Assembly: GCA_902775345.1 (NCBI GenBank)
Contig: CACYLW010000001.1
Span: 1 to 64,000, forward strand
Reading direction: 5' to 3'
DNA length: 64,000 nt
DNA from: an uncultured Eubacteriales bacterium
Lineage (GTDB): Bacteria; Bacillota; Clostridia; Peptostreptococcales; Anaerovoracaceae
A program made the translations under genes and the position numbers. Below the pieces are notes generated by a model. The model did not search any database. It saw only the letters and a program-made list of their open reading frames with translations, and was not told the DNA's origin. Numbering within the stretch: position 1 is the stretch's first letter; each line of letters opens with the position of its first letter. Shown here piece after piece: positions 18,081 through 26,991 of the stretch.

Positions 18081-18797
18081 ATGATCCGGACCGCTGTATG
18101 TGATGATGAAAGACCTGTAAGGGAGTCGATCGTAAAAGCTCTCAGGCGTTATGGTTCTGAGACCGGCACAGATATTGAGATAGCAGAGTTTACATCTGCG
18201 GATGAGCTTCTGAACAGATATCCTGAGAAGCTTGATCTGCTGCTGCTGGATATTTACATGCCCGGAACAGACGGCATGGATGCTGCCAGGAGAATAAGAG
18301 AGTTTGATCCCAAGGTGTGTCTCATATTCATCACCACGATGTATCAGCGCGCGATAGAAGGATACAAGGTGCGCGCGTTTGGCTTCATACGCAAGCCGGT
18401 CAGCTATGTGGAGTTCTCCCATGAGATCGGTGACGCGGTGAAACGCATAGAGCAGAGCCGCGGGAAGGATCACGTAATTACCATAAAGTCATCAGGCAAG
18501 TCCTACCGCGTTCCAGTCTCACAGATCAGCTACTGCGAGGTGAGGGGACACTACATAAGCCTGTGCATAAACGGAGAGATCAGTGAATACAGATGCCCGA
18601 TCCGTGAGCTCGAAGAGCAGCTGAAAGAGTTCGGATTCTTCAGATGCCACGCGAGCTTCCTTGTGTCTGCTGACTCGATACAGGAGATACGGCAGACAGA
18701 CATACTCCTGAAAGACGGGAACACGATCCCAATAAGCCAGAGAAAGCGCAAGTCGTTTCTTAACGATCTGTCGGAATACCTCGGAGAACGGATCTGA
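18081..18797 (+). CDS. LytTR-family response regulator (AgrA-like)
   Basis: This 238-residue regulator has a CheY-like receiver at residues 1-120 with the phosphorylation site D57 in LLLLDIYMPG and acidic residues D8-D9. A LytTR DNA-binding domain covers about 135-235 (SGKSYRVPVSQISYCEVRGHY is its first part). LytTR regulators usually bind paired direct repeats and control secreted products, bacteriocins or virulence. It is paired with the GHKL kinase 17 bases downstream. No candidate peptide pheromone gene or processing protease lies next to it. Confidence 0.9.
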   Translation: MIRTAVCDDERPVRESIVKALRRYGSETGTDIEIAEFTSADELLNRYPEKLDLLLLDIYMPGTDGMDAARRIREFDPKVCLIFITTMYQRAIEGYKVRAFGFIRKPVSYVEFSHEIGDAVKRIEQSRGKDHVITIKSSGKSYRVPVSQISYCEVRGHYISLCINGEISEYRCPIRELEEQLKEFGFFRCHASFLVSADSIQEIRQTDILLKDGNTIPISQRKRKSFLNDLSEYLGERI

Positions 18798-18814
18798 ATT
18801 TTGCTAAAACAGCT

Positions 18815-20173
18815 ATGGACAACGGAATAATAACCGGATCTTTAATAGACATACTCTCATTCGCGGCTGAAGCGGCGATCCTTTTATGGTTCTTCAGCAA
18901 AATGCCTGAACGCAGGGAGATCCTGGGCAGAAGGGCTGCGAGGACAGCAGGATTCCTGCCGCTCCTGGTGCTGCTTGCGATCTACATGACACCGCTAAAC
19001 GCAGCGGTAAGCGTTTTTTCGATGGAGAATCTGGCAATACAGATCCTGAGGATGCTGATGCATCTTCTCCCGGTGATGTGCTGGCTTCTCATGAACAAGG
19101 ACTGCACGCCTAAGGTCGCAGCTTATCTCGCTGCGATCTTTACCGCGATATATCTTACTTCTCAGAACCTGAGAATGATAATGATGACGTACGGGACGGT
19201 AACTCCTCCGCATGAGACGAAGGGTTCAGGATATCTCATAGGCCTTGCCATCGTTGCAGCGACAGAACTTACGCTTGCGGCAGTGACGCGCAGGCTGATC
19301 AGACCTGAAAAGATAGACACGATAGACAGGCAGAGAACGATAATGATGAGCCTGGTACTCTTCATCATGGTGTATTTCAAGTGGATACTGACAGCTGTCA
19401 GGGAACTGAGTCTCGGCGGCAACAGGACGGCCATGATCTCATTCTCGCTTGTCACGTCGATTGGCCTTTATCTTGTGATATTGCTCTACGACTACAGCAG
19501 GCTTCTGCTCAGGGAGAAGGAAGCGGCTGAGCATGAACAGATGGTGCTGCAGTATGAAGTAAGGAGTGCAAAACGTGAGATGCAGGCTGCCGGAGACATC
19601 CGCAGGCTCTATCACGATGTCAAGAATCATCTGCTTGCGATCCGCAGCATGGCGGGAAGTGAAGGGGAGATCAATGATTATCTCAGTGAGCTTCTGCCGA
19701 AGTTCGAAGGATATGAGACACAGGTCAGGACCGGAAACGAAACGGTGGATGCCATCCTCTCTGAGAAGATACAGCTGGCGTATGCTGACGGGATAAGATT
19801 CAATGTGTGTCTTGATCTTGAAAGACTGGATCATATCAGGGCTGTGGATCTTGTCACGATTTTCGGAAATGCTGTCGATAACGCGATTGAAGCGCTGCGG
19901 AACACAGAAGAAGGTGACAACGGGAGATTCCTGTTCATAAAAAGCAGTACTTTTGCGAATAACACCGTGATCAGATTCCAGAACCGCTTTGCCGGCACTG
20001 TGGAGCTGAACAACGGCGATCCGGTGACGAGCAAGAAGGACGCGGACATGCACGGCATAGGGATCAGCAGCATCCGCAACGCGGTAAGCAGATACGGCGG
20101 CACGGTAAATGTAAAGGCAGACAACGACAGCCGGCTGTTCACGCTGGTCATCATGCTGCCGGAATCAGAGTAA
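18815..20173 (+). CDS. GHKL-type sensor histidine kinase (AgrC-like)
   Basis: This 452-residue kinase has about six N-terminal transmembrane helices (residues 10 to ~215), a short coiled linker, a dimerisation segment with the phospho-acceptor in RLYHDVKNHLLAIRSM, and a GHKL ATPase domain with the N-box FGNAVDNAIEAL and the GIGISSIRNAV loop. This is the class that senses peptides or membrane signals and pairs with LytTR regulators. The ATG at 18815 lacks a clear RBS, so its translation may depend on coupling with the upstream regulator gene. A terminator follows at 20199. Confidence 0.88.
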   Translation: MDNGIITGSLIDILSFAAEAAILLWFFSKMPERREILGRRAARTAGFLPLLVLLAIYMTPLNAAVSVFSMENLAIQILRMLMHLLPVMCWLLMNKDCTPKVAAYLAAIFTAIYLTSQNLRMIMMTYGTVTPPHETKGSGYLIGLAIVAATELTLAAVTRRLIRPEKIDTIDRQRTIMMSLVLFIMVYFKWILTAVRELSLGGNRTAMISFSLVTSIGLYLVILLYDYSRLLLREKEAAEHEQMVLQYEVRSAKREMQAAGDIRRLYHDVKNHLLAIRSMAGSEGEINDYLSELLPKFEGYETQVRTGNETVDAILSEKIQLAYADGIRFNVCLDLERLDHIRAVDLVTIFGNAVDNAIEALRNTEEGDNGRFLFIKSSTFANNTVIRFQNRFAGTVELNNGDPVTSKKDADMHGIGISSIRNAVSRYGGTVNVKADNDSRLFTLVIMLPESE

Positions 20174-20198
20174 AAGCACGGTCTCTGGACCGGTTCAC

Positions 20199-20222
20199 GG
20201 GGCGGCATGCCCCTCTTTTTTT
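20199..20222 (+). terminator. Intrinsic terminator after the kinase gene
   Basis: GGGGC (20199-20203) pairs with GCCCC (20209-20213) around a five-base loop and is followed by a T-run. It separates the two-component genes from the hydrolase gene at 20393. Confidence 0.75.
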
Positions 20223-20392
20223 GCTGTCTGAACAGGTGCAGGCTGCTCCGGGTCTGCATTTAGGACAGCTTAATTGCAGATATGCCACTTCCGTTGAACG
20301 CAGCCCTGTGAGGAAATATGATTCAGTCAATGAACACAACTCTATCAGAAAATACACGTTAAAAGATGTATGAAACAGAAGGGTGAACAGAA

Positions 20393-22207
20393 ATGAAAGA
20401 TAAACAGACTGAAAGGAAAAAAGCCGTAAGGTTCTTCTCGGTAACAATGCTGATCCTGCTTGTGTGCTCGATCTGCATCTGGGGATTCCAGACTTCCTGG
20501 GGCAAAGTCCATATCGAGAGGATCTATCTTAATTCACAGGATGGAACATCAGTGAGCTCACTGATCTACATTCCGGAGAACGCAACTGACGAGACGCCTG
20601 CTCCTGCAGCAGTCATCTATCATGGACGTTCCAACCATGCTCACTCCAACGATACATGGAGCATGGAGCTTGCAAGAAGAGGTTTCGTAGTACTCTCGCC
20701 GGATCTTCAGGGCGGCGGCGAGTCCGACCCGGATATCGACAGAGGCGTACAGGCTATTACAACAGCGCAGTATGCGAACAATCTCTCGTTCGTCCAGAAG
20801 GACAGCCTCAACCTGATAGGATATTCCGCAGGAACAGCAACTGTCCTGCAGACATACGGAGCAATGCCTGACAAGGTCAACAGCGTATGCATGGTATTCG
20901 GACCATTCATGATGCAGATGGCAGGCGGATTCGACTTTGTGGATGCCCACTTCGGCCTCATCAAGTCGACTGCTGACCAGTACGACTATCACTTCATAGG
21001 CGACCCGGATGCATGTCTCAAGGCTACAGCTGAGATGTCAGGCATCAAGGGACTTGAGCCAAACAAGGACTATGACAGAAACGGAAAGCTGTTCAGATAT
21101 GCAGTTATCGACGGCACACTCCATCAGACCGGTAATATATCCGGAGCAACCATCTCTGAGATCGTAAAGTTTGAAAACGACGTAGTAGACACTCCGGTCA
21201 AGCTCGAAAACACAGACCTCGCATGGAAGCCGCAGCAGCTGTTCTCGGGTATCGCATGCATCGCCATGATGTTCCTGCTCGCTGCACTCGTCAACCTGCT
21301 GATGCAGAACGAGTTCTTCGCAAGCGCAGCTAACGCTGTTCCTAAGGGCAGTACACCTAGAAAGGGCTTAAAGGCATGGGCCATTGACCTGCTGTTCTCT
21401 CTGGTCATCCCGGCACTCATCTTCGTACACGTATCAGCATATAACATAAAGTGGACCGGACTCGGCACAAAGTGGGTCAAGATACTTCCGTCCGCGAACC
21501 TTAACGGAATCATGGCATGGCTCGTTGTACTCGCACTGATCGGGATCGTAAGAATGATCATTAAGTCCTCCAAGGCAAAGAAGGCCGGCACTCCGCTTAC
21601 ACTCGGCGATTATGCTCTCGGAGCAGACGGAGATACAAAGATCGACTGGAGCAAGCCTGCAAAGGGTTTCCTGATGGCACTCATCGTTGCTGTATTCGTC
21701 TTCACATGGCTCTGGCTTATTGAAGGTTTCATGGGCATCAACTATCAGGTCTGGAACCTCTCAACATACCTCAAGATGAGCCCGATGAGGATCGTAAGAG
21801 CCATCCCATACTGCCTGATCATCTTCTTCGTAATGTTCGTAGGCAACATGTCACAGCGCATCCTGCCTTCAACAGGCAATGAGAAGAAAGACATGTGGCG
21901 GGCAGTAATCATCAATACCGTCCTTACAGCAAGCGCACTCTTCGTTCTGCTGCTCGCTCAGTACGGCGGATCGATGCTGATCGGAACAGGTCAGACCATC
22001 ATCCCGCAGATCGACATCTATGGAACAGGCCAGAATACAAGCTCAGGATCACTTGACTTCGCATTCGGATACTGCTACATGATGGGCGGCACCACGGGCG
22101 TGGTGACATACCTCTACAGAAAGTACGGAAACATCTGGGTAGGCGTTATCCCTGCAGCAATGTTCGCAGGCCTCGTAACCCTCTCGGGATTCACAGTACT
22201 CGGCTAA
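20393..22207 (+). CDS. Membrane-anchored alpha/beta hydrolase with polytopic C-terminal domain
   Basis: This is a 604-residue fusion. An N-terminal helix (about 12-32) anchors an alpha/beta-hydrolase domain at about 40-270 with nucleophile S145 in LIGYSAGTA, an HGRSNHAH oxyanion region and SPDLQGGG. The domain is probably outside the cell. From about 285 onward there are eight or so transmembrane helices with no family I can name. Such hydrolase-plus-membrane proteins occur in Clostridia but I know no function; lipid or cell-envelope ester chemistry is only a guess. It lies 220 bases after the AgrCA-like pair behind a terminator, so it has its own promoter. A terminator follows at 22247. Confidence 0.7.
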   Translation: MKDKQTERKKAVRFFSVTMLILLVCSICIWGFQTSWGKVHIERIYLNSQDGTSVSSLIYIPENATDETPAPAAVIYHGRSNHAHSNDTWSMELARRGFVVLSPDLQGGGESDPDIDRGVQAITTAQYANNLSFVQKDSLNLIGYSAGTATVLQTYGAMPDKVNSVCMVFGPFMMQMAGGFDFVDAHFGLIKSTADQYDYHFIGDPDACLKATAEMSGIKGLEPNKDYDRNGKLFRYAVIDGTLHQTGNISGATISEIVKFENDVVDTPVKLENTDLAWKPQQLFSGIACIAMMFLLAALVNLLMQNEFFASAANAVPKGSTPRKGLKAWAIDLLFSLVIPALIFVHVSAYNIKWTGLGTKWVKILPSANLNGIMAWLVVLALIGIVRMIIKSSKAKKAGTPLTLGDYALGADGDTKIDWSKPAKGFLMALIVAVFVFTWLWLIEGFMGINYQVWNLSTYLKMSPMRIVRAIPYCLIIFFVMFVGNMSQRILPSTGNEKKDMWRAVIINTVLTASALFVLLLAQYGGSMLIGTGQTIIPQIDIYGTGQNTSSGSLDFAFGYCYMMGGTTGVVTYLYRKYGNIWVGVIPAAMFAGLVTLSGFTVLG

Positions 22208-22246
22208 TACATAATCTGAATAACTGATTAGTTGACATGAACATTG

Positions 22247-22285
22247 AAAAGAGCGATGCATACATAATGCTTCGCTCTTTTCTTA
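22247..22285 (+). terminator. Intrinsic terminator
   Basis: AAAAGAGCGA (22247-22256) pairs with TCGCTCTTTT (22272-22281), then TCTT. It ends the hydrolase transcript. The longest reading frame of the next gene runs back through this hairpin, which argues that the next gene really starts at 22333. Confidence 0.8.
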
Positions 22286-22332
22286 ATAAAAGCAGCAAAC
22301 ATGGATCGGCGCAGCCGGGAAAGGGAAATAAG

Positions 22333-23316
22333 ATGCCAACAGTAATATGCAGTCTGCCGGAGAGCAGATTTGAGAAATACGGAGTCAGCTGGCCGAAGGG
22401 CTGGGACATAAGATACATTGAGCGCCCGATAAACGAAGCGGGACGTAAAGAGATGCAGGAAGGAGATTATCTGCTTGTAGACTGCATGGATAAAATCACA
22501 AGGGAGATGCTTGAACCCTGCAGAAAACTGAAGATGCTCCACGTTGAGGGCGTTTCCTTCAACATGGTGGATGTTGAAGGCGCAAGGGAACTCGGCATCA
22601 TGGTTTGCAACAACAAGGCGGTCAATGCAGCAGCTGTCGCGGAGCACTGCGCAGCGTTGATGCTGGCAGGATTCAGAAAGGTCGGCTGGATGGATCACAA
22701 CATCCGCACCTGCGGATACGCAAAAGCAAACGAGCTGTTCGTGAGCCAGGGCGTCCGTGAGATCGAAGGCTCGACGATCGGCATGATCGGGATGGGTGTT
22801 ATCGGCAGGGAAGTTGCAAAGAGGCTTGCAGGCTGGGGATGCAGGCTTGTCTACTCAGATCCGGTCAGAATGAGCAAAGAACTTGAAGAGGCTTACGGAC
22901 TCGAATACCTGACACAGGAAGAACTCATGAAACAATCAGATATCATCAGTGTGCATGTACCCGTACTGCCGTCAACGATCAACATGATCAATAAGGATAC
23001 TATCAGGCTGATGAAAAACGATGTTCTGCTCGTTAACGTCGCCAGGGGCGAGATCGTTAACAACGAAGATCTTGCATGGGCGCTGGAGAACAACGAAATC
23101 GGCTTCGCGGCGCTTGATACTGTAGCACCTGAACCAATGCCGGAAGATCATGTCCTCAGGAATCTTAGTGCGGAAGCCGATGCCAGAGTCATCTTCACGA
23201 CACATGCAGCCGGACGTACAGATCAGGCATTCAAAAGAATGCTCGAATGGGCGATCGTGAGCATGCAGAAAATGGAAGCCGGCGACAGACCGAACAACAT
23301 AGTAAACGGTCTATGA
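22333..23316 (+). CDS. D-isomer 2-hydroxyacid dehydrogenase family protein
   Basis: The 327-residue protein is a second NAD-dependent D-2-hydroxyacid dehydrogenase, distinct from the one in the had operon. The Rossmann motif is IGMIGMGVIGREVAKRL, the catalytic Arg is in LVNVARGEIVNNED, the Glu in DTVAPEPMP, and the His lies in FTTHAAGRT. The start at 22333 is chosen because GGGAAA precedes it and the longer frame includes the upstream terminator. Substrate is unknown; phosphoglycerate, glyoxylate or 2-oxo acids are all possible. It stands alone with a terminator at 23326. Confidence 0.85.
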   Translation: MPTVICSLPESRFEKYGVSWPKGWDIRYIERPINEAGRKEMQEGDYLLVDCMDKITREMLEPCRKLKMLHVEGVSFNMVDVEGARELGIMVCNNKAVNAAAVAEHCAALMLAGFRKVGWMDHNIRTCGYAKANELFVSQGVREIEGSTIGMIGMGVIGREVAKRLAGWGCRLVYSDPVRMSKELEEAYGLEYLTQEELMKQSDIISVHVPVLPSTINMINKDTIRLMKNDVLLVNVARGEIVNNEDLAWALENNEIGFAALDTVAPEPMPEDHVLRNLSAEADARVIFTTHAAGRTDQAFKRMLEWAIVSMQKMEAGDRPNNIVNGL

Positions 23317-23325
23317 TATACAGGA

Positions 23326-23363
23326 AGCTGTCACGCGAAAAGCTGTGACAGCTCTGTTTTTCT
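23326..23363 (+). terminator. Intrinsic terminator
   Basis: AGCTGTCAC (23326-23334) pairs with GTGACAGCT (23345-23353) and is followed by CTGTTTTTCT. Confidence 0.8.
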
Positions 23364-23392
23364 GTTGTATCATTTAGGTCGGAGGAAAAGCG

Positions 23393-24199
23393 ATGTACAA
23401 GCACAGAGTTGAGATCAGGGACGGTGAAGCGATCATTGTCGGGCATCTTTATATACCGGACGAGCAGTCTGACCGCCCGTGCATTGTCATAAGTCATGAA
23501 TTCGGAGTGGATCAGAACTGGGAGAGCAAGTACGCGATCGAGCTCGCCAGAAGGTCATACCCGGTCTTTACATACGATTTTCCGGGTTCCGGCAACGGAT
23601 GCAGCACGGGACGGGATACCCGTGAAATGAGCATACTGACTGAAGTGGGAGACCTTAAGGCGGTAGTCGGATATCTGCGCAAAAGGCTCGGAGACAAGGA
23701 CCTTGTTCTCTGCGGCTTCTCCATGGGAGGCATGGTCTCCGCGCTGGCAGCCGCTGAGCTGGGAGAAGACATCGCCGGACTTATCCTTGTTTATCCGGCT
23801 CTTTCAGCCTCGGATGACGCAAGAAAAGGCAAGGCTCTCGGAGCCCGTTTCGATCCGCACGATCCGCCGGAGGAGTTCAGTACGAAGAAACCGCCGGTGA
23901 CGCTCGGACGGAAGTTCATCGACGACGCTTTTGCCGTAGAAAACTGGCTCGACCGCATCGGAGCATACAGGGGACCGGTACTGATCATGCATGGAGAGAA
24001 CGACAGGGTGGTCCCGGTCATATATTCAGAAATGGCAGCGAGCGTTTATGAAAATGTCCGCCTTGTAAGGATCCCTCACGCAGGCCATATATTCTGGCAG
24101 CCGTGGGTCAAGAACAAGGCGATACAGAAAATGATCGTTTTTCTGGCTGAGCTCAGTCTGCGCAGACAGAGACGCGACAGGGAAAAGGAGAAAAAATGA
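23393..24199 (+). CDS. Alpha/beta hydrolase (serine aminopeptidase S33-like)
   Basis: This 268-residue soluble alpha/beta hydrolase has the full catalytic set: S110 in LCGFSMGGM, an Asp in MHGENDRVVPV and a His in IPHAGHIF. The oxyanion motif is ISHEFGVDQN. Its start at 23393 follows GGAGG. The stop overlaps the start of the next gene by four bases (ATGA), so the two products are made together. I infer that it is an esterase or C-C hydrolase acting with the PhlG-like protein on one compound; the substrate is unknown. Confidence 0.8.
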   Translation: MYKHRVEIRDGEAIIVGHLYIPDEQSDRPCIVISHEFGVDQNWESKYAIELARRSYPVFTYDFPGSGNGCSTGRDTREMSILTEVGDLKAVVGYLRKRLGDKDLVLCGFSMGGMVSALAAAELGEDIAGLILVYPALSASDDARKGKALGARFDPHDPPEEFSTKKPPVTLGRKFIDDAFAVENWLDRIGAYRGPVLIMHGENDRVVPVIYSEMAASVYENVRLVRIPHAGHIFWQPWVKNKAIQKMIVFLAELSLRRQRRDREKEKK

Positions 24200-24981
24200 C
24201 AGATAAGACATTATATATAGCAAGCGCGGGACAGACTCACATTCCTTTTCAGGAGAATGAGGGAGTCCCGTTTGTACCGTTTGAGAGACCGGCGAAACCT
24301 GAGCCGCCCCTGCCTCAGCTTGAACTGACGCAGGAAGCCATTGATAAAGGATACGATCTGCCTTCCCAGAGGCATCACTTTCTGCCCGGCCTTTCTTCGG
24401 AGATGATAGACTGGTTCTGGGCTAATATGGAGAAAGGATATTATCTTTGGGCTCCGGGATCACATAAGAGATTCAACTGGCTCAAGACGCCGTATGAATA
24501 CGGATTCGAGGATTCAGTCCACATAATAGCCGAGACTACCGATCCGGCGCTGCCGGTATTCGGTGGAGAAGGCGTGGAGATACACAGGCTGCACCTTACG
24601 GATTTCTATCCGTTTACGACAGCTCTCGGCCATGTCATATGTGAGGGAGTTTATAATGACGCCGGGGAACTCGTGGACTCGACCGTTCACGAGTGGGAAG
24701 ACGTTCCGGGAGGGATCGTGCATATCACTGCAACGGTAACGAACACCAGGGCTTCGATGCCGCCGGGATTCGTGATCGATATACTCAAAAAGGATCCGGA
24801 CGCAAAACTGGTACCTAATTACGCGACTGACCACGAGGACTACGAGGCCAGCCAGTGGCCGGTGTTCCTTCCGAAACTGTATGAACTGTGGAAAAACCAT
24901 CCGGATCCATCGCAGAACGTTCACTGCGACCTGTCCGTTGAGTGGAGAGATGACGGCAGACTGCACTATATCAATATGTAG
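24196..24981 (+). CDS. PhlG-like (phloretin/DAPG) C-C bond hydrolase family protein
   Basis: The 261-residue protein resembles the DAPG-hydrolase (PhlG) domain family, which includes 2,4-diacetylphloroglucinol hydrolase and the phloretin hydrolase of Eubacterium ramulus. These zinc enzymes cut an acyl group from a phenolic ring. The recognisable part is SEMIDWFWANMEKGYYLWAP followed by GSHKRFNW (about residues 72-99), and there are conserved-looking His and Glu residues further on (HRLHLTDFYPF, VHEWEDVPGG). It is coupled to an alpha/beta hydrolase gene upstream and convergent with an MFS exporter. This would fit turnover of a plant phenolic or related ketone; family assignment is by recall. 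Confidence 0.62.
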   Translation: MTDKTLYIASAGQTHIPFQENEGVPFVPFERPAKPEPPLPQLELTQEAIDKGYDLPSQRHHFLPGLSSEMIDWFWANMEKGYYLWAPGSHKRFNWLKTPYEYGFEDSVHIIAETTDPALPVFGGEGVEIHRLHLTDFYPFTTALGHVICEGVYNDAGELVDSTVHEWEDVPGGIVHITATVTNTRASMPPGFVIDILKKDPDAKLVPNYATDHEDYEASQWPVFLPKLYELWKNHPDPSQNVHCDLSVEWRDDGRLHYINM

Positions 24982-24984
24982 GAA

Positions 24985-26376
24985 CTAATTGCGGTCTCTG
25001 GCCAGTGAGAAAAAGAGACCGAGAACGCAGATACACGCGAATGTAATGAATGAAACATGCATCATACGGAGTATGTCGGCGTGCGGAGATGTTTCGAGCG
25101 TGCCGGATCCGAGTACGACTGCGGTGATGGAACTCAGGATCGCCATGCCGGATGACTGCCCGTAAGTGCGCATCGTAGCGATTATTGAATTGGCGACGCC
25201 ATAGTCCTTCTGACTGACGCAGCTGAGTATGGCATTTGTGTTAGGAGACGAAAACAAAGCGAAGCCCATCCCGGTAGCACACATTACGATCAGAATATAG
25301 AAGATGGATGTGCTTTCACCTATGCGTGAGTATAACAGCAGTGTGACGGCACAGACTCCCATGCCGGCGCTTGCAAGAACTGATGGCCTGATACGGTCAG
25401 ACAGGCTGCCCGTGAAAGGTGACAGCAGAGCCTGCGCTGCAGGCATGATGATGAGCATGAGGCCGGCTTTTCCGGATGGAATGCCGAGTATGACCTGCAG
25501 GTATATGCTCATTTCATAGCTGATGGCGAAAGTTGCTCCGTAGTTCAGCAGGGCAGCAAGGCACGAAAATGTGAAAGTCCGGCTCTGCCTGAACATGCTG
25601 ACCCTTATGAGAGCATTCCTTTCCAGGCTCTCGCGCCTTGATTCATGTATGAAGAATCCTGCCAGGAGGATGATGCCGGCGCCAAGCAGGTATGGCGCGG
25701 CGTCAAAGCTGCCGAGACCTGTCATGCCAAACAGGCTTATGACTATGGAAGATATGTAAAGCGCAATACCTGTCATGTCCGTTCCGGATGCGTGCGAGAC
25801 CGCGTGATCATCCGGAACAGCCCTGAAGGCTGCGAGGAAAGCCAAGGCTGAAATGGCAGCCGATACGGCAAAGATCGACCTCCATCCGAAAGCGCCGTTC
25901 AGAATACCTCCCGCGACAGGCCCTGCCGTAAGCCCGATATATGTAGCGGCTACGGAGAAGCCAAGCATTTTGCCCTGAACATTGTGAGGAAAAGCGCTTA
26001 TAAGGATCGCATTGTTCGTGGCGAATATCATGGCTGCGCATGTTCCCGACAGTGCGCGGAGGAGCATGAGTATCCTGATGGATGGCGCGAAGATGCTGAC
26101 TGCGGATAAAATGCCGAAGCCGGCTATTCCGGTCAGGAATACCGCCCTCCGGCTGGTAATGTCAGACACCTTTCCCATCGGAAGACTCATGGCGGCTACA
26201 GCTATCGTGTATGAACTGACGATCCAGCTTACATAAGCCGCATTCACACTAAAATAACTCTCAAGCGACGGCACCGAGAGGTTCAGGGCGCTTGACATGA
26301 AAGTGGTCATGAAAGAAGTTATCATGGCCGCAGCTAATATTTGAAAGTTTCCGCCGGGATTCTTTTCATCTGACAT
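24985..26376 (-). CDS. MFS transporter, DHA2 (14-TM drug exporter) type
   Basis: This 463-residue major facilitator protein has the N-terminal half typical of the EmrB/QacA drug:H+ antiporters: ALNLSVPSLESYFSVNAAYVSWIVSSY and the loop motif LPMGKVSDITSRRAVFL, given here only in part. About twelve to fourteen transmembrane helices are visible. It probably exports a toxic compound by proton exchange. It is convergent with the PhlG-like gene (three bases between stops). A hairpin (24992-24999 with 25014-25021) lies inside its 3-prime end but has no T-run. Confidence 0.88.
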   Translation of the reverse strand: MSDEKNPGGNFQILAAAMITSFMTTFMSSALNLSVPSLESYFSVNAAYVSWIVSSYTIAVAAMSLPMGKVSDITSRRAVFLTGIAGFGILSAVSIFAPSIRILMLLRALSGTCAAMIFATNNAILISAFPHNVQGKMLGFSVAATYIGLTAGPVAGGILNGAFGWRSIFAVSAAISALAFLAAFRAVPDDHAVSHASGTDMTGIALYISSIVISLFGMTGLGSFDAAPYLLGAGIILLAGFFIHESRRESLERNALIRVSMFRQSRTFTFSCLAALLNYGATFAISYEMSIYLQVILGIPSGKAGLMLIIMPAAQALLSPFTGSLSDRIRPSVLASAGMGVCAVTLLLYSRIGESTSIFYILIVMCATGMGFALFSSPNTNAILSCVSQKDYGVANSIIATMRTYGQSSGMAILSSITAVVLGSGTLETSPHADILRMMHVSFITFACICVLGLFFSLARDRN

Positions 26377-26456
26377 ACTTAAATTATGAAACTAAAGGAT
26401 AGCCATGTCAATTTCAGGCCATATATAACAGCCGCGGGATACATGGTTATGGTGCA

Positions 26457-26972
26457 ATGCTCATGACTGTTAATGAAGAATTAAAAGATATTGCAATAAC
26501 AGAGTACCTTGAAGATAAGGAAAAGAAAGCGATCAAATATATAAACGACAACGTCAGGCTGGCTGCGCTGATCATGGCTGCTATATATCTGATCGTATTT
26601 GCTGTGCTGGCATTTAAATTCTATTTTTCGGGTCGCTTTGAGGACGGGATGGAAATATTCAGCATGGGAATGGCGGTATCTTTGGTATTTCTGCTGCCGG
26701 CATGTCTGATAACATGGATCGTGATGAGAAAGAGGTCTTCCCTGGATAAAAAAGCAGCAGAAGAAGAACTGCGGAAAACCTCATATGCAATTGAAGGCGA
26801 CTGCCTTGTCAGAAGTGTCGAGGGAGATGGCCGGAGAACGAAAAATTATGATCTTGGGCGGATCAGGAATGTTTCCAAAGAAGGCTTCCTTGTTACATTT
26901 GAATACGGAAGTGAAGAGGCAGAGTTTCTGGATTTCTATGAGCCATCGCTGTATGACAGTTTGAAAAAATAA
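26457..26972 (+). CDS. YcxB-like membrane protein
   Basis: The 171-residue protein has two transmembrane helices (about 35-55 and 70-92) followed by a soluble C-terminal domain (about 105-170) with the pattern of YcxB-like proteins, a beta-rich region ending ...FLDFYEPSLYDSLKK. No function is known for this family. The start is uncertain: the ATG at 26457 has no good RBS and one at 26463 is equally possible. It is followed 19 bases later by the CPBP protease gene, suggesting an operon. Confidence 0.6.
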   Translation: MLMTVNEELKDIAITEYLEDKEKKAIKYINDNVRLAALIMAAIYLIVFAVLAFKFYFSGRFEDGMEIFSMGMAVSLVFLLPACLITWIVMRKRSSLDKKAAEEELRKTSYAIEGDCLVRSVEGDGRRTKNYDLGRIRNVSKEGFLVTFEYGSEEAEFLDFYEPSLYDSLKK

Positions 26973-26991
26973 GAGAAGGAGTTATCGGGAA

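Noticed and set aside
20223-20392. LytTR binding repeats upstream of the membrane hydrolase gene.
   Set aside because: Only one poor match (TCCGTTGAA) was found, and no second copy at the expected spacing.
24992-25021. The hairpin in the 3-prime end of the MFS gene as an intrinsic terminator.
   Set aside because: The stem is good, but neither strand has a T-run after it.
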